Below, piece after piece: positions 44,125 through 53,460 of a DNA stretch of 64,000 nt (position 1 is its first letter; each line of letters opens with the position of its first letter). The stretch spans positions 25,522-89,521 of the forward strand of contig CAJIZS010000002.1 in assembly GCA_905182075.1 (NCBI GenBank). The letters are read 5' to 3'. Position numbers and translations under genes: made by a program. The stretch is from an uncultured Methylophilaceae bacterium (GTDB taxonomy: Bacteria > Pseudomonadota > Gammaproteobacteria > Burkholderiales > Methylophilaceae). The notes under the pieces were generated by a model. The model saw nothing but the letters and a program-made list of their open reading frames with translations, was not told where the DNA came from and did not search any database.

Positions 44125-45102
44125 TTATGAATTGTTCTTACGCTCACGAATCATCGCAAGAATCTCATCCGCCGAAGGCTTAGTACTTTCAGTTTCAGAT
44201 GTCGACTGGTCTTGCGGAACTTGTTTTTCCTGCTCTTGTTTTACTTCAACAGGTTGTGTTACCGTTTCGCTTATTGGAGTCGTCGACTGAACTGTTTTTG
44301 TAGTACCGTCGGTGGTTTTACTCATGCCAGCTGGTGTATAATAGCTCCCGAATTTTGCAGGATCATATAGCTCGCCGGCTACCGAAGCCTCAAACATATC
44401 AAAGATGGCCTTGAGCTCATCATTGTTTGGTTGTTTCGGCATAAAATCATTAAGATTGTATAGCCCATTAGTTTCAATTGCAGTACGTTCAAACTCATTT
44501 AAAGCTCTTTCTTTACGAGCCCAGCCTGAAGTAGTATAATCTGCATACTGACCTTTTTGGGTTTTAGTTAATTTAAAGTCAGTTCCATTTTCGTAGTCAG
44601 TTGGAATCTCTGTAAAGTCAGGATCCATTAACGCCGCCGAAATAATCTTGTATATAGACGGATTAATAATAAATCTACGAACTGGATTCTCTGGAGAATC
44701 ATCGCCTGTTGATTCGTTTTCAGTAACAAATCCTTGGAATATATACGATCGTTTCTTCCAGTATTTACGTGCTTCGTTCTCTAAATTGGGGTCTTTGAAC
44801 CAAGGACGGATTTCTGCGTGGATAGGACATTCTTTGCCCCACATTTCTACACAAGGAACTTGGACTATAATATTACGTCCTTCATCAGCTCCTTTAATTC
44901 CAGGAAAAGGAATTTTAATCATCTGTCGTTCTTGCCAGAAGAAAGTATTCTCTGTATCTTTATCTGGTAAGAATCGCATTGTTGCGGTTGAGCCTTCTGG
45001 TATGTTCCAGAATGCATAGATTCCGTTATCTTGCGTGAAGTTACCGCCGGTCTTCTGTTCTTTTTCTATAAGTTTTGCTCGAATTTCTGCTAAGGTGGGC
45101 AT
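44125..45102 (-). CDS. 32: Single-stranded DNA-binding protein gp32
   Basis: The 325-residue protein has the basic N-terminal cooperativity region (LAEIRAKLIEKEQKTGGNF), the OB-fold core with DNGIYAFWNIPEGSTATMRF and the zinc site around VPCVEMWGKECPIHAEIRP, and an acidic, Thr/Ser/Gln-rich C-terminal tail that recruits partners in T4. It coats single strands in replication, recombination and repair. The frame is intact. A terminator follows, and about 120 non-coding bases precede it, probably with promoter and autoregulatory leader. Confidence 0.9.
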   Translation of the reverse strand: MPTLAEIRAKLIEKEQKTGGNFTQDNGIYAFWNIPEGSTATMRFLPDKDTENTFFWQERQMIKIPFPGIKGADEGRNIIVQVPCVEMWGKECPIHAEIRPWFKDPNLENEARKYWKKRSYIFQGFVTENESTGDDSPENPVRRFIINPSIYKIISAALMDPDFTEIPTDYENGTDFKLTKTQKGQYADYTTSGWARKERALNEFERTAIETNGLYNLNDFMPKQPNNDELKAIFDMFEASVAGELYDPAKFGSYYTPAGMSKTTDGTTKTVQSTTPISETVTQPVEVKQEQEKQVPQDQSTSETESTKPSADEILAMIRERKNNS

Positions 45103-45222
45103 AGTGATTCTCCTTTGTTTGCCTGTTAATTGCCTGGATCATAAAACGCTATCTGCATTTTATGAACTTTATTATAACATGAAAGGCTAACCTAAGTCAA
45201 CCTTTTTTTGTTACATTCTTAT

Positions 45223-46164
45223 TTATCTTCGATATTCCTTATTTCGTTCAATATACTCTTTAAGGGTTTCTGGCTTCTTTTTTACACTTTCAGTAACTAC
45301 TTGTTTGTCTGTTTTTGCGCCATCTTCAGTAAGTACTTCTCGTTGTTTATCACCTTCTGTAACTATTTTTGATAATTTACGCATATCAGTATCTTCACTC
45401 ATTTTTTTAACAGTACTTTTTATATTTTTATTATGAGTATGAGCTCGTTCTTTTAAAATGTTTAAATCAGTTACTGAAACCATTTCTTTAATACCATGAT
45501 TCCTAAACCTAACATTATAATGAGAAACGTTACCATCATCTGTTAATGTATGTTGTTCACGAATACAATATCCTTTTCCAAATTCTTTATGTTCAACATG
45601 AACTGCACAATTATGTGGAACTTTTTCGGCTACTTCTTTTATTATATTAGCAAATTTACGCATTTTTGCACTTTCGCCATAATAACCATAATCTTCGTCT
45701 GTACCCATTCCAGCTGATGCCATAGCAGAATCATGGTCTCCGTCAACACGAGCATCCCCTGGACCACCACTAAACATTCCAGTTTCTTGTTCCCATTCAT
45801 ATCTCGCATCATCAATGATTGCTTCGTTACCATAATGGTTGATATCTTTATTCATATCGGCAATTTCATAATCAATATGATCTTGACTAGTACCCCATGC
45901 CGCCATTTCATCATGCACACCACCCTCAAGTACGTTAAGAGTAATTACATCACCGTTTTCGTCTACATCTGCGGTATACTTTACATAACCAAAAAACGTT
46001 TCTCCGCCTTTGCCGACCCATTCGTAGTCGTCAATTTGGCCGTCAATTGTCATATTACCTGATTCAGTAACTATACGTTCTGCTTTGTCTAACGTATCAA
46101 TTTCCTCAGCCTTTAAACCGGCAAGGTGTTTTAAATGATCTATAGTTTGAATATCTGGAATCAT
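45223..46164 (-). CDS. Putative virion-associated protein with repeated short motif
   Basis: The 313-residue acidic protein starts MIPDIQTIDHLKHLAGLKAE and carries two further short segments, MRKFANIIKEVAEK (about 185) and MRKLSKIVTEG (about 265). A DNGNVSHYNVRFRNHGIKEM domain (about 215-245) resembles a small beta barrel. Related short motifs occur in the neighbours at 46161, 49149 and 50572. The start overlaps the upstream gene. A head-interior or scaffold role is inferred from position near the terminase genes. Confidence 0.5.
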   Translation of the reverse strand: MIPDIQTIDHLKHLAGLKAEEIDTLDKAERIVTESGNMTIDGQIDDYEWVGKGGETFFGYVKYTADVDENGDVITLNVLEGGVHDEMAAWGTSQDHIDYEIADMNKDINHYGNEAIIDDARYEWEQETGMFSGGPGDARVDGDHDSAMASAGMGTDEDYGYYGESAKMRKFANIIKEVAEKVPHNCAVHVEHKEFGKGYCIREQHTLTDDGNVSHYNVRFRNHGIKEMVSVTDLNILKERAHTHNKNIKSTVKKMSEDTDMRKLSKIVTEGDKQREVLTEDGAKTDKQVVTESVKKKPETLKEYIERNKEYRR

Positions 46165-47555
46165 TGTGCTACTCCTGCTAACTTTGTCATTCTTGCTATT
46201 GATGGGCTAATAATTGCCGGTTCAATAGCATCTTGCTTTTTAGGCATTTCTTGTTTTTTAACTACTTCTTCTTTTATAGCATCAAAAAAGATATCATTAC
46301 CTGAAAGTTTGCTTAATTTTTGATTAAGGGTTTCTTCAATAACCTCAAGAGCATCTAGTTTCTTTTCGCTTTCAAAAGTAATATTTGTTTTTACCATACG
46401 AAGAACTTTATTTCTATCATCAACATCCATGTCTGAAAATCCAGTAGCAACTTCGTTCAATAATGTTTTAAGTTTTTCATTGATTGCTTTTTCACCAATG
46501 TATTCCAACCATTGTTGATTCTTAACTGTAACATCACTAAATTCGAAGTTACTTGGGTTGTTTATGTCGTCATCCTCAAACAAACCAAGTTCTATCTTAT
46601 TTTCAAGAAGAGCAAGTTCTAGCCGTTCCATTACTGTACCTTCTGAAACTAGTTTAGAAAGGTAAGGAAGAACCCCTGCCAACCGTTCATCAAATGTGTG
46701 TTGTGTTAAGACTTCTTGCAATTCGTTTTCGACATTTTCGTCACTTTTACTCTCGTTATTAAGAGTTTCGATCGCTTCAGTATATGTACGAGAACTTTTA
46801 ATATGTGTTAATGTTTCCTTAATAGTACCTATACGCAAAGTTGCTAATTCATGAAGTCCGCTTACGCTATCATTTTCATGAAAATTATGACGTGTAAACT
46901 TAGTAAAATTCTTAAGTTCACTCATTTCTTCGTCAAGTGCAACAATACCTTGTCCACCAGTATCAAACGGTGTCCCTTCGTTTGCTATGTGTCGTGCCAT
47001 TGCCCTAGCGGGGAGTAAATTTTTGCTAGGAAATTTAAAACGTTCTCCTTGGGAGTTCTCAATATAAATTGATTTTATATTGCGAGCTCTACTACCACGT
47101 GATTCTTCATTAACAGGTTTTGCATGACGTACAACCAATCTAGTACCGCCTACATCCTGATAGGATGACTTTGAAGAACCATATGACTTTGAAAAAGAAC
47201 TTTCGGTAATATCTGTCATATCTGCTTCCTTATTTAAATCGAAAATATAATCTTTAGGTTCTAATCTATGCCCAAACTTTTTAATATTAAAATCTATCAT
47301 GTATTTTTTAGCTAAATGTTTTATTGTATTAATAGTATCTTTAAAATCGCTAAACTCTACTTCTTTACCTAGATGAATTTTAATTTCCTCGGAAGACGAA
47401 TGTACTATGATATTATTATCAGTTACAAAAAACCGAGTAGCTTTGCCGGGGTTTATAACTTTTGATCCGTCTTCATCATACATGCGAATAGTATATCCAA
47501 ATCCTTTTAATATATTGAATATATTTTCGCCAATTGTGTTTAGATCAACCGCCAT
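46161..47555 (-). CDS. Conserved hypothetical virion-region protein, 464 aa
   Basis: The N-terminal ~120 residues form a mixed alpha/beta domain (MAVDLNTIGENIFNILKGFG); a basic Ser-rich stretch (SYGSSKSSYQDVGGTRLVVR) follows, and the rest is helical. It ends with SPSIARMTKLAGVAQ, the same LAG-type motif that begins the next gene. Large proteins of this layout are found next to the terminase in marine T4-like phages. A late promoter lies 23-30 bases upstream. Function unknown. Confidence 0.55.
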   Translation of the reverse strand: MAVDLNTIGENIFNILKGFGYTIRMYDEDGSKVINPGKATRFFVTDNNIIVHSSSEEIKIHLGKEVEFSDFKDTINTIKHLAKKYMIDFNIKKFGHRLEPKDYIFDLNKEADMTDITESSFSKSYGSSKSSYQDVGGTRLVVRHAKPVNEESRGSRARNIKSIYIENSQGERFKFPSKNLLPARAMARHIANEGTPFDTGGQGIVALDEEMSELKNFTKFTRHNFHENDSVSGLHELATLRIGTIKETLTHIKSSRTYTEAIETLNNESKSDENVENELQEVLTQHTFDERLAGVLPYLSKLVSEGTVMERLELALLENKIELGLFEDDDINNPSNFEFSDVTVKNQQWLEYIGEKAINEKLKTLLNEVATGFSDMDVDDRNKVLRMVKTNITFESEKKLDALEVIEETLNQKLSKLSGNDIFFDAIKEEVVKKQEMPKKQDAIEPAIISPSIARMTKLAGVAQ

Positions 47556-47577
47556 AAATCATAACCCTTCTTTATGA

Positions 47578-47585
47578 TATTTATC
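47578..47585 (-). promoter_or_regulatory. T4-type late promoter
   Basis: GATAAATA on the minus strand, 23 bases before the start at 47555, overlapping the terminase stop. Confidence 0.55.
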
Positions 47586-49138
47586 AAATAAACCCAATCG
47601 GCATGGGTAAGTCGGACGGGTCTGTCCCAAGCGGATCTATTAATTCCTCATAAGCACCTTCGTCATGTTTCGTTAATGTTTGAACAATTCGTACACATAA
47701 CACGGCTGCCATTACTAAATCATCATGTTCTCCGTCTTTGGCGGCAAAACTTCTACCTCTAGCAACAAATACTTTGAGTTGTTTTATTAAATTTCTGCTA
47801 TAAATTTTTATTTTTTGATTCTCAACAAAATATTTTAATCTAGCACATGCTTCTAATTTATTATTAAGCGTTGTTACCATACCTTTATAAAATTTTTGTC
47901 CTCGTAATTTAGGCTCATTAACTAACACTCCATAAAAATTTTGAAGACCTAACTCTTCTAGAACTTGAATTGATGCTTTGCCTATACCATTATTTTCTAT
48001 ACTATAATAAATGTTATTTTCATCTTCTTGTACTTTGTGTATTTCATCTAATATTTCTTGTAATAAATCTAATGTCTTGTATTGTAGTTTTATTATGTTG
48101 CCATTCTGCACATTGTTTCATACCTGGTAGTTCAAATACTTGAACAGCACTATAGTCTCCGCCGGTGCCTAAACTAGGATCTAACCCTAATACATACGTC
48201 ATTCCTTTTTTAGGTTTATTATACCAACGTACTTGTCCTTGTTTATATAACGGTTCGCGACCTTCTAAACTTGCTAATATAATTGGGTTGATTAATGTTT
48301 CATCAAATATAATTGGTTCGCATTCGTGTTCACGTTTAAATCGTTCAATACCAATTCTACCTTGTTCAACATCTGCCCATTCTTGATCTCTGTCTGGATG
48401 TACTTCCCATGTAGCTAAGTAATGTGCAAAACCATTAATACCTGTATTAGTTTCCATGCCGTGTTCGTCTTGGTTCTTATTAGCATCTCTCCAAATCTGT
48501 GCAAATTGGTCGTCATCCATGTTTGGTGTTGATGTGATAATACATTTACCACCTGTTGCTAGTGTAGGTGAAAGTGAAGTCCAAAATTCTTTAGCAATAT
48601 TTGGTCTAACAAATGCAAACTCGTCTAAGTATGCTAATGATATAGACAAACCACGTCCAGTATTTTCTGTTGTTGACTGTGCTACAATACGAGATCCGTT
48701 ATCAAATTCCAACGATCCCTTGTTATATGCAGTAACACCAGCTCTAATAAAATCAGGCAGTGTTTCGTACGCAAAACGAATGCGTTGCATAATTTCACTG
48801 GCACCTGAATATTTGTGTGCCGCTATAAGAATAGTTTGATCTGGATTAAACATTGCATACCATAGCAAGTATCCTGCTGCACAAGTACTTTTACCTGTTT
48901 GCCGGGGTAGCATTGCAATAGCATATCGATAATCGTTATATGTGTTTATTAATTTTTCTTGATACTCAAATAAATCAAACTTAACTTTCCCTTTTATAGG
49001 GTGTTGTATATAACAATAATGCTTAACAAAATGAATTGGATCATCGATACAAATAGTAAATTCATCTATTTGTTCTGGAGTCCATTGCTGAGCTTGATAT
49101 GGTTTTTTAATTAAAGAAGTGCTTGCTTGATTTAGCAT
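47584..49138 (-). CDS. 17: Large terminase subunit gp17, frameshifted
   Basis: The ATPase domain has AIAMLPRQTGKSTCAAGYLL (Walker A), LAYLDEFAFVRPN (Walker B) and KCIITSTPNMDDD (coupling motif). The nuclease domain starts with VLGLDPSLGTGGDYSAVQV and, after an indel near 48100, continues to GEHDDLVMAAVLCV with the last catalytic acids. About 517 residues. gp17 pumps DNA into the prohead and cuts concatemers. Its small subunit lies 1.9 kb upstream, separated by three other genes. Confidence 0.9.
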
Positions 49139-49148
49139 CTATCTCGTA

Positions 49149-49946
49149 TTATTGATTTCGTGATGCCGCTTCTTGACGTCTTCGGAGGGCACTTTTATAT
49201 CCTGGCTGTCCAGGTTTAAGCGAAGTATTATACCCTGTATTTGATGTATTTGATTGTGTGCCCCGACGTTGGCCTGAAGGCCAATGCGTTTTACTATTTT
49301 TACTTACAGCTTTTGGTGCGGGTTTGTTTTTTTGTTTTTTTCCACTCCATTGAGATAGATCATCTGTGCCTACACTTAAATCAAGCGGGCCTAGTTTGTG
49401 TCCAAGTCGACCACCCAATTTAGCGTTGCCATCTTTATCAAACGCCATCTTGAGTCCACCTAGAAAACTACCAAGTTTAATGCCACCTAAGCCAATATCC
49501 CAACCAGCTTCTTCAACTGGGGTTGTCAGCTCTTTTTTTTTGAAGGATTGCCATTCAGCCATTAGCTGAACTTCGTTAAGGGGATTGTCGCCGTTTTCTG
49601 TGCCACTGTCAGCTTCTTTGCCACGAGTTTTACCAAATCCTCTAAAGGACATATCATCAATGTCACCAAGTTCCATAGGTGAACCACTAAATTCAGGTGA
49701 TGCATTTTCAAAATCATCGGACTCGTGTTCGTATACTTCTTCTTCAACAGGACCTTCTTCAGGACCTTCTTGGGGAGATAATATTTGGATTGTGTCACGC
49801 ATATCTTGAGTTGGGTGCATTCCACATCCGCCACCAACAGGTGCACCATCATCTGATGGAATTTCGGGTTCAGCCGGAGGTGCTGGAGCTTCATGTTGCA
49901 CTCCTGCTAGTCTAACTAAATCTTCTAATTCTATGGACACCTTCAT
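49149..49946 (-). CDS. Pro/Glu-rich protein between terminase subunits, 265 aa
   Basis: It starts MKVSIELEDLVRLAGVQHEA, again with a LAG-type motif, then is disordered and acidic (QEGPEEGPVEEEVYEHESDD). A Gly-rich region (GLGGIKLGSFLGGLKMAFDK) and a basic tail follow. It has no enzyme motif. The bipolar charge suits a scaffold, capsid-interior or packaging accessory protein. Starts one base after the preceding gene's stop. Confidence 0.5.
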   Translation of the reverse strand: MKVSIELEDLVRLAGVQHEAPAPPAEPEIPSDDGAPVGGGCGMHPTQDMRDTIQILSPQEGPEEGPVEEEVYEHESDDFENASPEFSGSPMELGDIDDMSFRGFGKTRGKEADSGTENGDNPLNEVQLMAEWQSFKKKELTTPVEEAGWDIGLGGIKLGSFLGGLKMAFDKDGNAKLGGRLGHKLGPLDLSVGTDDLSQWSGKKQKNKPAPKAVSKNSKTHWPSGQRRGTQSNTSNTGYNTSLKPGQPGYKSALRRRQEAASRNQ

Positions 49947-49947
49947 A

Positions 49948-50568
49948 TTATTTCCTTGCTGTTTTTAATTTTAAATCTTTTCCTGGATTTGGTATTGTGT
50001 TCTGGCCGCTTAACGGACTTGTTTTATCACCTTCGGGTATTTCTGTTGCAGTCTCTGAGCTTTCGCTTGCAAAGTCAAACTTTCTGCTCTCTAAACCCTT
50101 AAGAAAATCTACATTATATTCACCGCCATAATATCTACCATCACTTTTAACTTCGTCACCTGAATATTCAGTTCCCATAATAGCTTCTTTAGGACCTTCG
50201 TCAGGAACTCCTTCTTCTTCAAGTTCATTAAGTGGATCAGCTAGGTTTCGAACTTTTAACTTATATTCTGGTAAGTTAAGATATTCGACTAGTTGTTGTT
50301 GTAATATATGAGGTGCAACTGGTAAATTTAATTTTGCATCTACAATATAAACATCTATTGCACTACCTTGACTAGCAAATTCTAGTGGCTTGGTTTGCGT
50401 CATTAATTTTCTAGCAGAAGAAATAGAATCAGGATTATATCGTTTAAAGAATACATCCATTTTATCATCAATGTCAGGATCTACTTTTTCTCCCAACGGA
50501 ACTGCCATTTTAACACGCAAATCATATTGCTTTTTTGATTCGGTTAAATATTCATTTAACGATTTCAT
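49948..50568 (-). CDS. Putative head protein with capsid-targeting-like N-terminus
   Basis: The 206-residue protein begins MKSLNEYLTESKKQYDLRVK. MKSLNEYLTE|S is the best match in the window to the T4 capsid-targeting peptide (compare MKTYQEFIAE of internal protein III). The body has a folded alpha/beta part up to about residue 110 and a low-complexity end. Being between gp16 and gp17, a head component is likely. Confidence 0.6.
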   Translation of the reverse strand: MKSLNEYLTESKKQYDLRVKMAVPLGEKVDPDIDDKMDVFFKRYNPDSISSARKLMTQTKPLEFASQGSAIDVYIVDAKLNLPVAPHILQQQLVEYLNLPEYKLKVRNLADPLNELEEEGVPDEGPKEAIMGTEYSGDEVKSDGRYYGGEYNVDFLKGLESRKFDFASESSETATEIPEGDKTSPLSGQNTIPNPGKDLKLKTARK

Positions 50569-50571
50569 ATT

Positions 50572-51015
50572 TTATTCCTTGTCGTCGTCTTTTTCTTCTC
50601 TGACTTCGTCTTCTTTTTCTTTACTTGCCTCAGAAACCATATCAGAATATTTTCTTAATAGTGTTTGGGCTGACTGATCCGGACTTGGCTGCCATTGACC
50701 TTCTTTAGATTCATCAACTTCATCTTTAGATTCGTCATCTTCTTTTGCTTCATCGACAACTTCTTCGTCTTTAGATTCATCAACTTCATCTTTAGATTCG
50801 TCTTCGTCATTAGACTCGTCAACTTCTTTACCTTTTTTAGCATCAATATGTGCTTGTAATGCCGGAGGCAAGGTGCCTTCTTCGACTTGTTCTTCGGATT
50901 CGTCGACTTCTTTGGCTTCGTCAACTTCTACTTCTTCTGCTTCTTGCACGGTATTTTGTGCATCAAGCATATCAGCATATTTGCGAAGTACAGTAACTGA
51001 ATTGCTATAATCCAT
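50572..51015 (-). CDS. Highly acidic repeat protein
   Basis: The 147-residue protein is flanked by two copies of one motif: VTVLRKYADMLDA at the start and TLLRKYSDMVSEA near the end. Between them is a very acidic repeat built on DESKDEV and DEAKED units. Such a protein would be extended and may mimic DNA or act as scaffold. A late promoter lies 38 bases upstream. Family unknown. Confidence 0.55.
   Translation of the reverse strand: MDYSNSVTVLRKYADMLDAQNTVQEAEEVEVDEAKEVDESEEQVEEGTLPPALQAHIDAKKGKEVDESNDEDESKDEVDESKDEEVVDEAKEDDESKDEVDESKEGQWQPSPDQSAQTLLRKYSDMVSEASKEKEDEVREEKDDDKE
50706..50920 (-). repeat. Imperfect tandem repeats coding for Asp/Glu/Ser/Lys units
   Basis: Units of 12-27 bases built on TTAGATTCATCAACTTCA-like segments (plus-strand view) recur within the acidic protein gene. 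Repeat number may vary between related phages through slippage. Confidence 0.6.
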
Positions 51016-51051
51016 AGTATTTGTCCTATTTACTTTATGAGTGTGTTTTAT

Positions 51052-51636
51052 TTATTTATCATTATTTTGTGATAAGGCACTTAACATTGAGTTCCTATCA
51101 GAAACAATAAAATCACTTGATTCTATTACTTTTGGTTCCTTGTGTGTATTTTGATCAAGGCGCATTTTTTTAAGTTGTAATTCAATAGATTTCAATTTTC
51201 TATCTGCTTTAGCATTTTTAGCATCTATAGCATTTTTTAACATATCTTTTGCCGCGGAAAAAACATGTCCTGCATTCCTATCTTCTACATTAAAACCTAA
51301 ATCCATTAAGTCTTCAAACGCTTTTTCTGCTTTATCGGCATACCTATCCATATCTGGATCGGTGGTTTGTGTATCATGTACCAACGGCAATGCAGTATTA
51401 ATGCGATCGCCCATATCAACTGCTGTACTAATGCTAGTTGTTGCTACAGGTATATCTTCCTTAGGTAACTTAGACGAATCAATTATTGGAGCTGACATTG
51501 GCATTTTAGTTGCTACTGGTATCTCTTTTTCGGGTTCTAGAGTAGGTTTATCTTCTTTTAGTTTTCTTGTCTTATAGAACTTTTCTGCTTCTACAGGATC
51601 AGCTAAATCAAACAAATCTTCTAATTTTTTAGTCAT
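51052..51636 (-). CDS. 16: Small terminase subunit gp16
   Basis: The 194-residue protein starts MTKKLEDLFDLADPVEAEKF and has the central coiled coil FEDLMDLGFNVEDRNAGHVF followed by AAKDMLKNAIDAKNAKADRK and KSIELQLKKMRLDQNTH. This matches gp16 of T4-like cyanophages, where the central helices build the ring that recognises DNA and stimulates gp17. The N-terminal third is Pro/Thr-rich and probably flexible. Its start overlaps the gp4-like gene stop by four bases. Confidence 0.78.
   Translation of the reverse strand: MTKKLEDLFDLADPVEAEKFYKTRKLKEDKPTLEPEKEIPVATKMPMSAPIIDSSKLPKEDIPVATTSISTAVDMGDRINTALPLVHDTQTTDPDMDRYADKAEKAFEDLMDLGFNVEDRNAGHVFSAAKDMLKNAIDAKNAKADRKLKSIELQLKKMRLDQNTHKEPKVIESSDFIVSDRNSMLSALSQNNDK
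51053..51060 (-). promoter_or_regulatory. T4-type late promoter
   Basis: GATAAATA on the minus strand, 38 bases before the acidic protein start at 51015, overlapping the gp16 stop. Confidence 0.5.
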
Positions 51637-52082
51637 CTCTTTCGCTTCCCATAGTTATTAAATATTTCTTTTTCAGTTACAACACGAAACGTAATTCCTT
51701 TACGTTTACACCATTCATTAGCGGCTGTCCACTTAGCGGCATTTAATGCAACCGATGCTTGATCTTTCTTTGATTTTGCTTCAGTAATACTAGATTGAGT
51801 GCTTGGCTTTATTTCTACCATTTCCATTTTCTTTTGGCCTTTTTTATTTTGATATACAATAAGAAAATCAGGTACATAATTTGTGTGTTTGCCTGTAAAT
51901 GGATTTCTATACGGAATAGAATGTCCTTCACTTGCCCATCCAATTACACCAGGATGATCGTCACACATTCGCATAAAAACAAGTTCCCAGCTACTTCGGT
52001 ATCTTGGAGTATGTTTACCAAAATACTTTCCTGGATTTTTACATGTAAACGATCCTTGGTGGTATCTTGTGCTTCGCATCAA
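51633..52082 (-). CDS. 4: Head completion protein gp4
   Basis: The 149-residue protein matches T4 gp4: PRYRSSWELVFMRMCDDHP, VIGWASEGHSIPYRN, YVPDFLIVYQNKKG, MVEIKPSTQSS (a PD...ExK nuclease-like core), and a final domain NEWCKRKGITFRVVTEKEI. The length equals T4 gp4 (150). gp4 acts after packaging in T4 to stabilise filled heads; the nuclease-like fold explains the conserved acids. It lies between the second tube-like gene and gp16. Confidence 0.82.
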   Translation of the reverse strand: MMRSTRYHQGSFTCKNPGKYFGKHTPRYRSSWELVFMRMCDDHPGVIGWASEGHSIPYRNPFTGKHTNYVPDFLIVYQNKKGQKKMEMVEIKPSTQSSITEAKSKKDQASVALNAAKWTAANEWCKRKGITFRVVTEKEIFNNYGKRKR

Positions 52083-52772
52083 TTACAATCCAAATATATC
52101 AGTGAATACGTTTATGCCATCATCTGGACCACCGTCGTCGTTGTCTCTTGTTTTGTACATTACATTTTCAAAGACTACACTCATTGTCCAAGTAACTGGT
52201 TGTGATTCTGTGTATGTCAAAGTATCATGCATGATACTGTTTATTACAGGATTATATAAAATAATAGGATCTAGCGGTTCGTTATTCATATTATCATCCC
52301 ATCCTCTATAAACTATAATTTGCTTAAAAAAGTTTTTATCTTGTGAGGCTTCCGGAGGACTATAACCAAAATGACCTTGTTGGTCGTCCAAGTGAGTATC
52401 ATTAGTTAATAATGTCGAATCGGCATTAGTTCTATCATTGTAATAATAGAAAAAGTATTTTTGATAAAATGTTTGAAAACTTTTATCAACTGTATCATAA
52501 AATATTAAATTTATCGGCGCATAATTAAAGCCAGTTTGTACTACTCGTTTTCTATTATATTGATTTACTATTTGGGTTTCAAAATCAACACGAGGTAGTT
52601 CTACTGATACTGCTAATGGGAATGACCCCATACTTAATTCCGAGCCTGAACCTGACGAATTAGCAATAAACTTAACGAAGAATTTGAACTTTTGTCTGGG
52701 CACCGCGTCTAGAGCGTCGCTAGGTGAACCCATAGTTCTAAAAAATTTTTCAGCTCGGTTATATAAGGCCAT
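52083..52772 (-). CDS. Tail tube-like protein (gp19 paralogue or tube initiator)
   Basis: The 229-residue protein starts MALYNRAEKFFRTMGSPSDA and has the tube-fold residues RQKFKFFVKFIANSSGSG, VELPRVDFETQIVNQYNRKR and INLIFYDTVDKSFQTFYQKY. A late FENVMYKTRDNDDG segment follows. Marine T4-like phages often encode two gp19-type proteins; this one may be the tube terminator or initiator (gp54/gp3-like). Starts three bases after the true gp19. Confidence 0.7.
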   Translation of the reverse strand: MALYNRAEKFFRTMGSPSDALDAVPRQKFKFFVKFIANSSGSGSELSMGSFPLAVSVELPRVDFETQIVNQYNRKRVVQTGFNYAPINLIFYDTVDKSFQTFYQKYFFYYYNDRTNADSTLLTNDTHLDDQQGHFGYSPPEASQDKNFFKQIIVYRGWDDNMNNEPLDPIILYNPVINSIMHDTLTYTESQPVTWTMSVVFENVMYKTRDNDDGGPDDGINVFTDIFGL

Positions 52773-52774
52773 AA

Positions 52775-53401
52775 TTAATTACTGGTTGTAGCACCAATAT
52801 TAAGTCTAGATGGCGCTCTACTTAATAGTGCAACACCGTTCGCACCTGTTTGTTCAGCATTATCATATCTGATTGACAGAGTTACTGTCTGTACTTCCGT
52901 ACCACTTGCGTAATTACTTTCGCTATATTGAACTTGTTGCAAGAAACATCCACTCATATTCCATGAATCTAAAATGCTATCTTCATTCGCTGGATTTGAT
53001 CCGTCTAATGTTTCTATAAACATACCAAATTTATAATTTACACCCGCAATTGGCGCACTTTGAGCGGCATGATCAATTTGATTTTGTAATTGAGAAGCAA
53101 TTGCTTTAATTACGTTACCATCTACATCATCTCTAATTACACACTGAATAGGTTGCCATGTGTGCTTACCGGCCATATACACTTTTGAGTTGTATACGTC
53201 TAACACAATTTCATCGTGTTGTATATCGGGTCTGCCGCAACTTACTAGGTTTCTAGTAAGTCTAATTAAACTATCGGTTGCGTTACTGCCTCCGAAGTTT
53301 TGAAATGTAACCCTAAACCTATACGCCAACTTTGGCATTAGGGTTGTACCTTCAGGTTGCGTTCCATCAACAGGTACTTTAAAATTGCTTAAAACAGCCA
53401 T
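52775..53401 (-). CDS. 19: Tail tube protein gp19
   Basis: The 208-residue protein has the gp19 arrangement: PKLAYRFRVTFQNFGGSNAT, LVSCGRPDIQHDEIVLDVYN and KHTWQPIQCVIRDDVDGN, then a long beta region with MSGCFLQQVQYSESNY. It forms the rigid inner tube through which DNA passes. It follows the sheath gene after a structured intergenic region and a late promoter, the same order as T4 18-19. Confidence 0.82.
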   Translation of the reverse strand: MAVLSNFKVPVDGTQPEGTTLMPKLAYRFRVTFQNFGGSNATDSLIRLTRNLVSCGRPDIQHDEIVLDVYNSKVYMAGKHTWQPIQCVIRDDVDGNVIKAIASQLQNQIDHAAQSAPIAGVNYKFGMFIETLDGSNPANEDSILDSWNMSGCFLQQVQYSESNYASGTEVQTVTLSIRYDNAEQTGANGVALLSRAPSRLNIGATTSN

Positions 53402-53434
53402 GAATATTCTCCGCAGTTTATCTATGCTTTATGT

Positions 53435-53442
53435 TATTTATT
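53435..53442 (-). promoter_or_regulatory. T4-type late promoter before gp19
   Basis: AATAAATA on the minus strand, 34 bases before the gp19 start, directly after the structured intergenic region. Confidence 0.5.
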
Positions 53443-53460
53443 AGAATTAGGAGATTTAAT

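Noticed and set aside
50706..50920. CRISPR-like short repeats
   Set aside because: They are in-frame coding repeats of an acidic protein with no spacers of constant length; no CRISPR array or cas gene is in the window.
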